This document shows positions 16,960 through 26,162 of a stretch of 64,000 nt of DNA, piece after piece. Where the stretch lies: the NCBI RefSeq assembly GCF_026191725.2, contig NZ_CP120863.1:538001-602000 (forward strand), in the 5' to 3' direction. Both the position numbers and the translations under genes were made by a program. The stretch is from Roseibium porphyridii. GTDB taxonomy: Bacteria > Pseudomonadota > Alphaproteobacteria > Rhizobiales > Stappiaceae. Position 1 is the first letter of the stretch. Each line of letters begins with the position of its first letter. The notes beneath the pieces were generated by a model that made no database searches, was not told the origin of the DNA, and saw nothing but the letters and a program-made list of their open reading frames with translations.

Positions 16960-16986
16960 GAGCGCCAATTCCAACGGTTGGCGCTC
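16960..16986 (+). terminator. Stem-loop after napC
   Basis: GAGCGCCAA pairs with TTGGCGCTC around a nine-base loop (TTCCAACGG). Only a weak T tract follows, so it may be a stability hairpin or a leaky terminator that allows reading into the next small gene. Confidence 0.6.
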
Positions 16987-17017
16987 TCAACTGCTCAGAG
17001 AAAGAAAAGGCTAAAGT

Positions 17018-17284
17018 ATGCTTGGCATTCTCGATCTACTCGGAACCATTGGGGGCAACATACTCAGCCTGCCCGGTATCCTGGGCCTGGCGCTTGGGAT
17101 GATGACACGGAACTGGCTGGTTGCCGCGGTAATGGGCGGGCTCGTCGGTGTTTTTGAAACCGTTGTTTTTGCGGGCTTCCATGCTTCTGAAATTGGTTAT
17201 TTCGACCTTGCAATCGCAGTTCTGGTCGGTGTTCTGGCCGGCAGCCTTGGCTGTGCCATCCGGCACCGGGGCGCGACGGCCTGA
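17018..17284 (+). CDS. Small hypothetical membrane protein
   Basis: I do not recognise a family. The 88 residues are nearly all hydrophobic, with two or three membrane segments (about 12-30, 33-52 and 64-80). It starts with ATG after a purine-rich stretch (AGAAAGAAAAGG). It lies 31 bases past the napC stem-loop on the same strand, so it may be read through from nap, but nothing in it points to nitrate metabolism. Confidence 0.6.
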   Translation: MLGILDLLGTIGGNILSLPGILGLALGMMTRNWLVAAVMGGLVGVFETVVFAGFHASEIGYFDLAIAVLVGVLAGSLGCAIRHRGATA

Positions 17285-17429
17285 GTTTACCGGCCGGTAT
17301 TTTCTCGAAAAGGATCCAGACAGGCTGCTGACAAAAAAGACTTCTCCGCATGCGCCGGGTGGACGATGACGTTCCAGCGGGCTACATGCGGGAGAAGCAA
17401 TCAGCTGCACAGGACCAAAGAGAATTTCC

Positions 17430-17636
17430 ATGAAACTGTATCGGTTCATCACCGGCGTCGACGACAGCGAGTTCTGTCACCGTGTTACTCAGGCCCTCAA
17501 CAAGGGCTGGCAACTTCAAGGGTCCCCGTCACTTACCTACGATGCGACGCGCGGCGCCACCATTTGCGGTCAGGCCGTCACCAAAGACGTCGAGGGTGAG
17601 ACCTATTCGCGGGATATGAAACTCGGCGACTACTGA
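17430..17636 (+). CDS. DUF1737 domain protein
   Basis: The 68-residue product matches DUF1737 in its opening, MKLYRFITGVDDSEFCHRV, and in the conserved GWQLQGSPS near residues 27-35. The family is small, soluble and of unknown function. Followed by a stem-loop at 17658-17684 and convergent with the thiolase gene. Confidence 0.75.
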   Translation: MKLYRFITGVDDSEFCHRVTQALNKGWQLQGSPSLTYDATRGATICGQAVTKDVEGETYSRDMKLGDY

Positions 17637-17657
17637 CCCATTGAGTTTGCGGAGCTT

Positions 17658-17684
17658 CGGCGGCAAGCCCGGTTGCTGCCGCCG
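17658..17684. terminator. Stem-loop between convergent DUF1737 and thiolase genes
   Basis: CGGCGGCA (17658-17665) pairs with TGCCGCCG (17677-17684) around an 11-base loop. Neither side has a strong T tract directly after it, but a run of seven A bases at 17699-17705 gives U residues for minus-strand transcripts just before the stem. Confidence 0.5.
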
Positions 17685-17719
17685 AATATTCGGGTGTTAA
17701 AAAAACGGGGCAGTGCAGC

Positions 17720-18901
17720 CTACATCAAGTTTTCCACGATCACGGCAATTCCCTGACCTCCGCCGATGCACATGGTGGCTGCTCCAAGGCTTTCTTCGCG
17801 CCGACGCAGTTCGTAGATCAACTTGGTCATGATAATCGCGCCCGTTGCACCGATGGGATGACCGAGTGCCACGGCGCCTCCGTTCGGATTGACATTCTCC
17901 GACGGCAACCCCAGTTGATCGTTGACCGCACATGCTTGTGCCGCAAATGCCTCGTTTGATTCAACGACGGCAAGGTCATCCGCTTGGATGCCGGCCCGTG
18001 TCATGGCGATTTGCATCGCCGGTACCGGGCCAATACCCATGATGGCAGGATCAACCCCGGCAACTCCGTAGGACCGGATGCGCACAAGTGGAACCACGCC
18101 AAGCTCTTTGGCTTTTTCCGCCGACATCAAAATAAGCGCGGCGGCGCCGTCATTGAGGCCGGACGCGTTTCCTGCTGTAACCATGCCATCCTTCTTGAAC
18201 ACTGGACGCAGCTTGGCCATGTCTTCGGGTTTGGCGTCATTGCGGACGTGTTCATCGGTGTCAAACACCGTTTCCCGGCCGCGTCGGCCAACATTCAGCG
18301 GAACGATCTGATCCTTGAACCGACCTTCCTTGATGGCTTCACTGGCTCTGCGATGGCTTTCGAGAGCAAATGCATCCTGACGGTCACGATCGATGCCATA
18401 CTTTTCGGCGACATTTTCTGCCGTTACACCCATGTGACCTATGCCGAACGGATCATGCAGAGCGCCTGTCATCATGTCGACGATCTGGGCATCTCCCATG
18501 CGCTGGCCGAAACGTGCGCCAGGCAACGAATATCCTGCTCTGCTCATGCTCTCTGCACCGCCCGCAAGCGTGACGTCGCCATCACCAAGTGTGATGGCTT
18601 GCACTGAAGAGACAATTGACTGCAAACCGCTGCCGCAGAGGCGATTCATGGTTAGAGCGGGCGCATGATCCGGCACACCTGCCTGACGGGACGCGACCCT
18701 GGCGATATACATGTCACGTGGCTCCGTGTGGATCACGTTGCCAAGAAATGCCTGGTCGATGGACCCCGCTTCAATCCCGGCACGCTCGATGGCCGCTTCG
18801 GCAACCTTGGTTGCAAGGTCGATGGGCGGTGTGTCCTTGAGCGAGCCGCCAAAACTCCCGACCGCCGTTCGGGCTGCGCTTGCGATTACAATCTCTTTCA
18901 T
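17720..18901 (-). CDS. Acetyl-CoA acetyltransferase (thiolase)
   Basis: The enzyme condenses two acetyl-CoA or cleaves acetoacetyl-CoA. The 393-residue length is typical. The acyl-accepting Cys is in NRLCGSGLQS (near residue 88), the His in ALGHPIGATGA and the second Cys in CIGGGQGIA near the C-terminus. These define a biosynthetic-type thiolase, as in PhaA or AtoB. No polyhydroxybutyrate genes are adjacent, so the exact pathway is open. First of four minus-strand metabolic genes. Confidence 0.9.
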   Translation of the reverse strand: MKEIVIASAARTAVGSFGGSLKDTPPIDLATKVAEAAIERAGIEAGSIDQAFLGNVIHTEPRDMYIARVASRQAGVPDHAPALTMNRLCGSGLQSIVSSVQAITLGDGDVTLAGGAESMSRAGYSLPGARFGQRMGDAQIVDMMTGALHDPFGIGHMGVTAENVAEKYGIDRDRQDAFALESHRRASEAIKEGRFKDQIVPLNVGRRGRETVFDTDEHVRNDAKPEDMAKLRPVFKKDGMVTAGNASGLNDGAAALILMSAEKAKELGVVPLVRIRSYGVAGVDPAIMGIGPVPAMQIAMTRAGIQADDLAVVESNEAFAAQACAVNDQLGLPSENVNPNGGAVALGHPIGATGAIIMTKLIYELRRREESLGAATMCIGGGQGIAVIVENLM

Positions 18902-18999
18902 CGATCCGACCTTGTTTCAAAAGACAATTATAAGCATGCCCTTCCTGGCGCTGGACTTCCAGTCGGCCAAAAGGGGAGCATGCTTGAAGCTGCTGGTCA

Positions 19000-19989
19000 T
19001 CAGACCTTCAACAGGACGGATCCAGAGCGCTGCCCTGAGGCGACCATATCGTGAGCTCTGGCGCAGTCTGTCAGATCCAGTATTTCAGAGATCCGGAAGT
19101 TGAGAGCGTTACGTTCAAGCAAACCGGTCAGTTGTTGTGTTGCTATATCCCGCTCTTTTTTCGACAGAATGTAGATCAGCAACAGATCGATCGTCACGGC
19201 TTTGAACATCAACGGATAAAACGGCAGGGTCGGGGTCATGTTCTTTGCTGACCCGTAAGCTGCAATTGTGCCGCGTTCGGCGATGATACGGGTGTTGGTC
19301 TCAACATTCTGACCAAATTCTACTTCGACTATGCGGTCCACCGGAGCGCCGCCTGTTGCCTCCATGATCTGGTCCGCAAGCCGTTCATCGGTATAGTCGA
19401 ACACATGTTCTGCGCCGGCTTGCCGCGCCGCTGCCAGAGCTTCGTCGCCTCTTGCCGTTGCCAGAACCCGGGCCCCGGAAGCTGCGGCAACCTGGATTGC
19501 CAGATGGCCGACCGTTCCAGCGCCACCGCTGACAAGGACTGTTCCGTCCGAGACAGGACCGCTGCCAAGCACTGCCTGAACCGCTGTCAGGCCTGGAATG
19601 CCAAGTGCGGCGCCAACTTCAAAGGAAACGTTTTCTGGGAGCGTGACAGCCTGGTCCTCAGGCAGTGAAACAAATTCTGCCGCCGTGCCGAAAGCACGTT
19701 GCCATTGGCCGTTCCAGATCCAGACCCGCTCGCCAATTCTTGATGGATCGACGCCTTCGCCAACGGCTTCAATTACACCCGCCCCGTCGCTATGCGGAAT
19801 GATTTTTGGAAATGGCGGCTCGGTTACCCCGGGACGCGAGCCGGCGCGGGCTTTCACGTCGGATGGATTAACGCCGGATACGTGCACTCGGACCAGCACC
19901 TCGCCGCCCGAAGGCGTCGGATCCGGCAGGGTCTCCGGGCACAAAACATCTTCGGCAGAGCCGAACCGATCATATGTGATTGCGCGCAT
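19000..19989 (-). CDS. NADPH:quinone reductase-like MDR oxidoreductase
   Basis: The protein is a medium-chain dehydrogenase without zinc, of the QOR type. It has GVNPSDVKAR in the substrate domain, the nucleotide-binding turn GGAGTVGHLAIQVA and FDYTDERLA further on. It lacks the zinc-ligand cysteines. The ATG at 19989 follows GGAG; a TTG four codons upstream is less likely. Length is 329 residues. Probably reduces quinones or enones with NADPH. Follows the SDR gene by 30 bases, likely in one operon. Confidence 0.85.
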   Translation of the reverse strand: MRAITYDRFGSAEDVLCPETLPDPTPSGGEVLVRVHVSGVNPSDVKARAGSRPGVTEPPFPKIIPHSDGAGVIEAVGEGVDPSRIGERVWIWNGQWQRAFGTAAEFVSLPEDQAVTLPENVSFEVGAALGIPGLTAVQAVLGSGPVSDGTVLVSGGAGTVGHLAIQVAAASGARVLATARGDEALAAARQAGAEHVFDYTDERLADQIMEATGGAPVDRIVEVEFGQNVETNTRIIAERGTIAAYGSAKNMTPTLPFYPLMFKAVTIDLLLIYILSKKERDIATQQLTGLLERNALNFRISEILDLTDCARAHDMVASGQRSGSVLLKV

Positions 19990-20019
19990 CGGGATCTCCA
20001 AACAAGGGCTTGAGTGTGC

Positions 20020-20796
20020 TTAGCCGCGTCCGACAAACGGCATCTTTGTCGCCATAACCGTCAGGCTCAGCACATTCGCATCGAGTGGCAGTCCGGCCAT
20101 ATAGACCACGGCATCCGCAATGTGTTGAGGATTGATTGTCGGTTCCGGGGCAATCTCGCCATTGGCCTGGGGCACGCCGCCCCCCATCCTTGACGTCATC
20201 TCGCTGGCGGCGTTGCCGATATCTATCTGGCCGCAGGCAATATCGTACGGACGTCCGTCCAAAGCGGATGACTTGGTCAGTCCGGTGATGGCGTGTTTCG
20301 TTGCCGTATAGGGCGCGGAGAAGGGGCGTGGCGTCGTCGCCGAAATCGATCCATTGTTTACAATACGACCCCCTTGCGGCTTCTGTGCCTTCATCAGCCG
20401 GAACGCTTCCTGCGTGCACAGGAACGCCCCGGTCAGATTGGCGCCGACCACGTTGTTCCATTCCTCAAAGGAGATGTCCTCAAGCGGCACTGCAGAATTT
20501 GAAATGCCGGCATTGTTGACAAGGAGATCAAGGCGGCCAAAGCGTGTGCCGATCGCCTCGAACAGAGCCTTTACCGCTGCAGGATCACCGATGTCTGCAG
20601 ACATCGGAATTACGTCGCCGCCGGTTTCTGAAGTCAATGCAGCTGCTGTTTCTTCCAGGACGCCCAACCTGCGTCCGGCGATGACAACCCGCCATCCTGC
20701 AGATGCCAAACCGCGCGCTACGGCCTTGCCGACGCCGCTGCCGCCCCCGGTGACGAGTGCGATCCGGCCATCTATATCAAACCCGTTAGCGTTCAT
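20020..20796 (-). CDS. SDR family NAD(P)-dependent oxidoreductase
   Basis: The 258-residue protein is a classical short-chain dehydrogenase: [12 protein letters not shown] (residues 16-27) binds the cofactor, NNAG is present near residue 92, and [10 protein letters not shown] carries the catalytic Tyr and Lys. AGRRLG after beta 2 hints at NADP preference. The substrate is unknown. Its start overlaps the stop of the DenD-like gene by four bases (ATGA), so the two are translationally coupled and may act on one sugar acid pathway. Confidence 0.87.
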   Translation of the reverse strand: MNANGFDIDGRIALVTGGGSGVGKAVARGLASAGWRVVIAGRRLGVLEETAAALTSETGGDVIPMSADIGDPAAVKALFEAIGTRFGRLDLLVNNAGISNSAVPLEDISFEEWNNVVGANLTGAFLCTQEAFRLMKAQKPQGGRIVNNGSISATTPRPFSAPYTATKHAITGLTKSSALDGRPYDIACGQIDIGNAASEMTSRMGGGVPQANGEIAPEPTINPQHIADAVVYMAGLPLDANVLSLTVMATKMPFVGRG

Positions 20797-21794
20797 ATCA
20801 GTTTGCCTTCCAATTCGTCTTCAATGTGGATGTGAATGATTTCGTCAAAACGCGTCTCGGCTTCAAATCCAAGCTCGAGAGCGCGTTGTGGTACAAAGTC
20901 TCGCGGCCAGCCGGAGACGATGCTTGCGATCCCCGCATCTGGCTCCCGGCGAATGAGGTTGACTGCCTTGTCACCGGCAACACGCCTCAAGGCGTCAATC
21001 TGGTCGCCGACACGAGCGGAAAGGCCCGGCATGGTGAGGTTGCGGCGAAGACCGACCTGCTCGGTATCAAGGCGAACGGCATGGACGAAGAAACCGACGG
21101 CGGCGCGTGGGCTTGCGAACCAATGCCGAACGCTGTCTTCAACAGGCAAGACGGCTTCCTGACCTGCCAGCGGCTCGCGGACAATATTGGAGAAGAAACC
21201 GGAGGCCGCTTTGTTCGGTTTTCCGGGACGCACACAGATGGTTGGCAGCCGCAGGCCGATACCGTCAAAAATGCCTTTGCGCGTATAGTCAGAGATCAGC
21301 AGTTCTGCGATGGCCTTTTGCGTTCCGTAACTGGTGAGCGGTGTCAGATGAAATTCGTCGCCGATTTTCTCCGGGAAAGGTTCACCGTATACGGCGAGAG
21401 ATGATGCGAAAACCAGTCTCGGACAATAGGGTTGACGCAAACCTTCCTTGCGGATCGCCTCAAAAAGAAAACGGCTGCCATCAAGGTTGATCATGTATCC
21501 TTTTTCGAAGTCAGCTTCAGCCTCGCCTGAGACGATCGCCGCGAGGTGAATGATCACATCAGGTCTGCCCGTATCCTGCTGGCCGGAGACCAGGCTTTCG
21601 GCAGCGCCGGGATCGGCCAGACTGAGTGTTCTCGTTGTTGTGACATCTTTCAGTGGTTCAGGAGCCAAGGGTTCAACGACATCGGCCAACGTCAGCCGAT
21701 CGACGTCAAAACCAAAACAATCCGGTTCAGCTGCGAGCCGAGCCACAAGTTTCCGGCCGATCATGCCGGCAGCGCCGATTATCAAGAGATGCAT
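20793..21794 (-). CDS. denD: DenD-like NAD-dependent sugar-acid dehydrogenase
   Basis: The extended SDR fold is shown by the N-terminal [13 protein letters not shown] and by YGTQK with the catalytic Tyr and Lys. The long match in [24 protein letters not shown] is characteristic of D-erythronate dehydrogenase and close relatives, which oxidise the C2 hydroxyl of four-carbon sugar acids. The 333-residue length fits. The kinase and aldolase partners of that pathway are not in the window, so the substrate is tentative. Confidence 0.75.
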   Translation of the reverse strand: MHLLIIGAAGMIGRKLVARLAAEPDCFGFDVDRLTLADVVEPLAPEPLKDVTTTRTLSLADPGAAESLVSGQQDTGRPDVIIHLAAIVSGEAEADFEKGYMINLDGSRFLFEAIRKEGLRQPYCPRLVFASSLAVYGEPFPEKIGDEFHLTPLTSYGTQKAIAELLISDYTRKGIFDGIGLRLPTICVRPGKPNKAASGFFSNIVREPLAGQEAVLPVEDSVRHWFASPRAAVGFFVHAVRLDTEQVGLRRNLTMPGLSARVGDQIDALRRVAGDKAVNLIRREPDAGIASIVSGWPRDFVPQRALELGFEAETRFDEIIHIHIEDELEGKLI

Positions 21795-22204
21795 GTGCAG
21801 AAATCCTCCGAGCTGGGTTTATGCACCGGGAGCGTGGCGGAGGGTAGAGATTTGTTCTCAGATCCTGTTTTGCGTCTGAACCGGCAAGCTTGGTTTTAGC
21901 AAAAATGGCGACCCAAGCCGGCAGATCTTCGGAAGGTTGCAGACGTCGTTTTGGCACATTCGGGTCCGCTCAGAGTGACACAGGCAAAACGGGTCCTATG
22001 AGCTGTCTCGATTAAATTTAGCAACTTATATTATAGCGGCCAGTACTTTCTAAATATTCTATTAGCTCTACTACGGGAACTTAAAATTGCTTTATGCGTA
22101 TTTATGACAATAAAAACATAAACGAGCGAAACGGTCACTTAACAACTTTGCCTTAGACTAAGGAATTAGCGTCGCTATACGCTATTTACTCTAGGGGGTA
22201 ACAC
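21795..22204. other. Divergent intergenic region, denD-like to solute-binding protein
   Basis: This 410-base gap is AT-rich from 22010 onward and must contain promoters for the divergent genes. Two short inverted repeats lie side by side at 22151-22163 and 22167-22184. AGGGGG (22193-22198) before the ATG at 22205 is the ribosome-binding site. No gene is apparent. Confidence 0.65.
22151..22184 (+). promoter_or_regulatory. Two adjacent inverted repeats before solute-binding protein gene
   Basis: CCTTAG-A-CTAAGG (22151-22163) is followed three bases later by TAGCGT-CGCTAT-ACGCTA (22167-22184). Both arm pairs are perfect. They lie 20-50 bases before the ATG, so they could be an operator over the promoter or a leader structure. 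Confidence 0.4.
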
Positions 22205-23374
22205 ATGTTGTCGAAATCCAGGAAGTCTTTTGCTGCAGCTATGGCTGCAACTTGTCTGTTTGCATTTGGTTCTGCGAATGCGGAAGACGGTGTCAGTGAC
22301 GCCAAAATTCTGTTCGGCCAGGCGGCCGCTCTTGAAGGTCCGGCCGGCGCGCTGGGTACCGGAATGAAACTCGGCATCGAAGCCGCTTTTGCCGAGGCAA
22401 ATGCAGCCGGTGGCGTTCATGGCCGTATGGTTGAACTTGTCAGCATGGATGACGGCTATGAGCCGGATCGTTCGATTGCCGCCGTCAACAAGCTCATCAA
22501 CGACAACAAGGTGTTCAGCCTGATCGGTCCGGTCGGCACACCAACTTCCAAGGCGACCCAGCCGATTGCTACGGCTGCCAAGGTTCCGTTTGTTGGTCCG
22601 TTCACCGGAGCCGGCTTCCTGCGTGATCCGGCGCATGGCAACATTGTAAATGTGCGTGCGACCTATGGTGCCGAAACAGAAGCCTGGATTGAGCATCTCA
22701 ACGGTGCGCTGGGCCTCGACAAGATTGCGATTCTTTATCAGGACGATGGTTTTGGCCGCGTCGGTCTCGCCGGCGTGCAGGCAGCTCTTGAAAAGCGCGG
22801 CCTGGAACTGGTTGCCGAAGGCACATACCAGCGCAACACAACAGCTGTGAAATCTGCGCTTCTTGAAATCCGCAAAGCCAAGCCGCAGGCGGTCGTCATG
22901 GTTGGCGCCTACAAGCCGATTGCCGAATTCATCAAGCTGGCCAAGAAGGTCAAGCTCGACGCTGAATTCGTCAATATTTCGTTCGTGGGTTCCAAGGCTC
23001 TTTCCGCAGAGCTGGGCGATGCCGGTGAAGGTGTCATCATTTCTCAGGTTGTTCCGTTCCCGTGGGATGTGACTGTACCGCTGGTGAAAGAATACCAGGC
23101 TGCCCTGAAGGCAAAGGACGCTTCCGCTGAGCCGGGTTTCGTTTCCCTTGAAGGCTACATTGTCGGCCGTTTGGCTGTCATGGGTCTTGAGAAAGCCGGC
23201 AAGGACGTCACCCGCGAAGGTTTCCTTGATGCTTTCTGGTCCACAGGTGCATTCGATCTGGGCGGTGTAACGCTTACATTCGGAGCCGATGACAACCAGG
23301 GCATGGACGATGTGTTCCTGACAACGATCCAGAAAGACGGCAGCTTCGCACCTATCGACAAGCCTGCCAGCTAA
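22205..23374 (+). CDS. Branched-chain amino acid-type ABC solute-binding protein, orphan
   Basis: The 389-residue protein has a Sec signal peptide (cleavage after ANA, residue 26) and the type I periplasmic binding fold of the LivJ family (Peripla_BP_6): GPAGALGTGMKLGIEAAFAEAN, then NKVFSLIGPVGTPTS, then DDGFGRVGLAGVQAAL. Ligands of this family include Leu, Ile, Val, amides and other small molecules. No permease or ATPase genes are adjacent. Instead a chemoreceptor follows on the same strand, so it may supply ligand to that receptor or to a distant transporter. Confidence 0.88.
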   Translation: MLSKSRKSFAAAMAATCLFAFGSANAEDGVSDAKILFGQAAALEGPAGALGTGMKLGIEAAFAEANAAGGVHGRMVELVSMDDGYEPDRSIAAVNKLINDNKVFSLIGPVGTPTSKATQPIATAAKVPFVGPFTGAGFLRDPAHGNIVNVRATYGAETEAWIEHLNGALGLDKIAILYQDDGFGRVGLAGVQAALEKRGLELVAEGTYQRNTTAVKSALLEIRKAKPQAVVMVGAYKPIAEFIKLAKKVKLDAEFVNISFVGSKALSAELGDAGEGVIISQVVPFPWDVTVPLVKEYQAALKAKDASAEPGFVSLEGYIVGRLAVMGLEKAGKDVTREGFLDAFWSTGAFDLGGVTLTFGADDNQGMDDVFLTTIQKDGSFAPIDKPAS

Positions 23375-23386
23375 GCAAACACATCT

Positions 23387-23415
23387 GCTGGCCTGACCTG
23401 TTCAGGCCAGCGGAT
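23387..23415 (+). terminator. Stem-loop after solute-binding protein gene
   Basis: GCTGGCCTG pairs perfectly with CAGGCCAGC around ACCTGTT, followed by GGATTT. It may end most transcripts while allowing some reading into the chemoreceptor gene 65 bases on. Confidence 0.65.
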
Positions 23416-23479
23416 TTAACGTGTCGTTCCGGTTTCGGGCGTGACGACAGATGCGTGTTTTTTGGGGACTGTGGGTGCC

Positions 23480-26053
23480 ATGCTTGGGTTTCGGGGATTG
23501 AATTTTGGTGGGTCGAATGAAAAGTCGATCTTTAATTTGAGAATTCGCGGGAAGCTTTTTACCGCATTTGCCGGACTTGTTCTTTTGACGGCAACCGCAA
23601 TCGGGATCGGTCTGTTCTCGTTTCAAAGGGTGGAGAGCGGCTTTGCTGAACTTTCCGAACAGCGCCTGCCTTCCATTGAAAATGCAGCTCAACTTGCACT
23701 GACAAGCACGGAAGTCGCCACCGCGGCGGCCGCCGTTGCCAACAGCGTCACGCTTCAGTCCCAGGAAGTTTCCTTTCAGGCACTCGAAAAGTCCGTATCG
23801 GTCATCGAAGGTATCGAGGCCAAGTTCGTAAAATCCGATGCCAACCGGACAATCGTCGACGAACTGTTTTCCCAAAGCCAGACCTTCCAGCAGACTTTGG
23901 GTGTTCTGGACCTTGCAACCAAGGAAAAGATCGCGGCAAGAGATGCAAAAGATGCGCGCATGGCGGCACTTTTCAAAGCCTATGACGGTGTCCACAATGC
24001 GATCACACCCATTGTGGACGATGCTTATTTCACCGTGGTTCTGGGCGGTGAAGATGCCGCAGAACAAAGCAAATCCCTGGTCAACAGCCTTGCCAATGAC
24101 GAGATGGGTAAGCTGAGACTCTATTTGGAACTCCGTGCTGAAGTGAACCTGCTTGTCGGACTGGCTGAAACAGTTGCGTTTGTCGACGACAAGGCTCTTA
24201 TGACGGTGTTTGAAGACAAGATCATCGCAACGAAGGCGAAGATCGATCAATATCAGAGTGAATTGAGCGCTTTGGATTTGAGCACCGGCGCTGACGACGA
24301 ACTCGATCAGCTCCGGACACTGGCTGCAACCACGCTAGAGAAACGCGGCTCGAATTCCCTCAGCATTGGTCAGCAAAAGGCGACATTGAACGAAGCCATC
24401 GGACTGCAAAAAGCCATTGATGATGCGCTCATCATGCAGATTGACGATCAGCTCTTCACCCTGACCATCGACACCGAGACAGCGGTTGAGGAAAATTCGG
24501 CCATCATCTCCGATCTCCTGAACAATCAGGTCGGTCAGTTGAAAAGCACGCTGGAAGCGCAGGCTTTCGCCAACAAATTCGTCGCGACCCTGGTTCAAGG
24601 TGGCTTGACCGACGACCCGGCAATGCTGGTTCCCATTCAGGAAAAAGTGACCGCAGACGCCAAGCACATGCGCGACGGCTTTGAGGGCCTGAACTCCGAG
24701 GAAATCAAGGCCCAGCTGAATGAACTGCTCGCCTATGGTGATCCTGAGAACGGCCTCCTGAGAGATCACCTCGAAGAGCTGAAGAGCACAGCGGAATCGA
24801 ATGCTCAGGTCAACGAGATGTTCTATGCGGTGGAGCGGATTGGACGTTCAGTTGCATCCCTCATCGAAATGGAAATTGCAGCAGTCGACGTTGCGGCCAC
24901 GCGCATCAACAAGCTTTTTGAAAACGGCTCCATGGCTCTGATTGCCGTTGGTCTGGCAAGCCTGGTGATTGCCGGTGCCATCGGTGTCTTTGTTGTCGAC
25001 CGAGGCATGGTTCGTCCGCTTCTGGGGCTCGTCGATGCCACGCGTGCACTCGCAGACGGTCAACTCGACGTCGCGGTTGCCGGAACGGCCCGCCGCGATG
25101 AAATCGGTGACTTGGCGCAGGCGATGGAAGTCTTCAAGGAGAATGCGGTCGAACGCAACAATCTTGAAGCCGTTGCAAGGTCCGAACAGGATGCGCAGCA
25201 GGACCGCCAGAATACCATCGAGCATCTGATTACGGATTTCCGCAATGAAATCGAAGCCGTGCTCAGCACTGTTACCGGCAATATGGAGCAGATGCAGTCG
25301 ACTGCGCAGGTTCTGAACCAGATCTCAACTGAGACAACGACGCAGGCCTCCGAAGCGGAAAGCAGCTCTGCTGCAGCGTCTGAAAACGTCGGATCGGTTG
25401 CTGCTGCGACCGAGCAGCTTGCCGGTTCGATTGCGGAAATCGGCGAGCAGGTTGCCCGGGCAACCGAGATCGTTACAGGTGCATCGGCAAGTGCCCGGAC
25501 AACGACCAGTAAGGTTTCTGAACTGGCAGAAGCTGCGAGCCGGATCGGCGAAGTCGTGACCCTGATCCGCGCGATCGCCGAACAAACCAACCTGCTGGCG
25601 CTCAATGCGACCATCGAGGCTGCAAGGGCCGGCGAGTCAGGCAAGGGCTTTGCGGTTGTTGCCGCAGAGGTCAAGGAACTCGCCACTCAGACGTCGAATG
25701 CTACGGAAGAGATTGCCACGCAGATCGAGGCAATCCAAAGTGCGACGACGGAGAGTGTGACAGCAATCCAGGAAATCCGGGATACGATGGAGCAGGCGGA
25801 CGAGACAACTTCGGCCATTGCTGCAGCTGTTGAAGAACAGGATGCTTCGACGTCCATGATCTCACAGAATGTGCGCGAAGCGGCTGAGGGAACTCAGGGC
25901 GTTGCGGACAGTATCTCTGGTGTCATGAATGCCGTTGCTGAGGCAGCGCAGTCCGCAGGGCAGGTGGAGGCAGCCTCAAACGAGGTGGCTGATCATGCAA
26001 GCCGGCTGAAGGTCGTTGTCGACGACTTCCTTGCCAGAGTGGCTGCCGCCTGA
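23480..26053 (+). CDS. Methyl-accepting chemotaxis protein with large helical sensor domain
   Basis: This transmembrane chemoreceptor has 857 residues from the ATG at 23480. A GTG at 23441 would add 13 residues without a better ribosome-binding site. Membrane segment 1 is near residues 25-48. The periplasmic part of about 430 residues is predicted all-helical and is longer than a common four-helix or HBM sensor. Segment 2 lies near 483-505, then HAMP, then the signalling hairpin with [19 protein letters not shown] at its tip. There is no C-terminal CheR-binding pentapeptide. Follows the orphan binding protein, a plausible ligand carrier. Confidence 0.9.
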   Translation: MLGFRGLNFGGSNEKSIFNLRIRGKLFTAFAGLVLLTATAIGIGLFSFQRVESGFAELSEQRLPSIENAAQLALTSTEVATAAAAVANSVTLQSQEVSFQALEKSVSVIEGIEAKFVKSDANRTIVDELFSQSQTFQQTLGVLDLATKEKIAARDAKDARMAALFKAYDGVHNAITPIVDDAYFTVVLGGEDAAEQSKSLVNSLANDEMGKLRLYLELRAEVNLLVGLAETVAFVDDKALMTVFEDKIIATKAKIDQYQSELSALDLSTGADDELDQLRTLAATTLEKRGSNSLSIGQQKATLNEAIGLQKAIDDALIMQIDDQLFTLTIDTETAVEENSAIISDLLNNQVGQLKSTLEAQAFANKFVATLVQGGLTDDPAMLVPIQEKVTADAKHMRDGFEGLNSEEIKAQLNELLAYGDPENGLLRDHLEELKSTAESNAQVNEMFYAVERIGRSVASLIEMEIAAVDVAATRINKLFENGSMALIAVGLASLVIAGAIGVFVVDRGMVRPLLGLVDATRALADGQLDVAVAGTARRDEIGDLAQAMEVFKENAVERNNLEAVARSEQDAQQDRQNTIEHLITDFRNEIEAVLSTVTGNMEQMQSTAQVLNQISTETTTQASEAESSSAAASENVGSVAAATEQLAGSIAEIGEQVARATEIVTGASASARTTTSKVSELAEAASRIGEVVTLIRAIAEQTNLLALNATIEAARAGESGKGFAVVAAEVKELATQTSNATEEIATQIEAIQSATTESVTAIQEIRDTMEQADETTSAIAAAVEEQDASTSMISQNVREAAEGTQGVADSISGVMNAVAEAAQSAGQVEAASNEVADHASRLKVVVDDFLARVAAA

Positions 26054-26121
26054 AGCGGGGTCGAAACAGAACGGCTTTGGCCTTTCGTTTTAAGGCCTTG
26101 TATTACCTGCTAAAAACACGA

Positions 26122-26152
26122 GAAGGCGGACATCCTGTGTCCGCCTTCTTCA
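26122..26152 (+). terminator. Strong stem-loop between convergent MCP and GntR genes
   Basis: GAAGGCGGACA pairs with TGTCCGCCTTC around TCCTG, with TTCATT after it. On the minus strand the stem lies 15 bases past the regulator's stop codon, so it could serve both genes. Confidence 0.8.
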
Positions 26153-26162
26153 TTGACATCGC

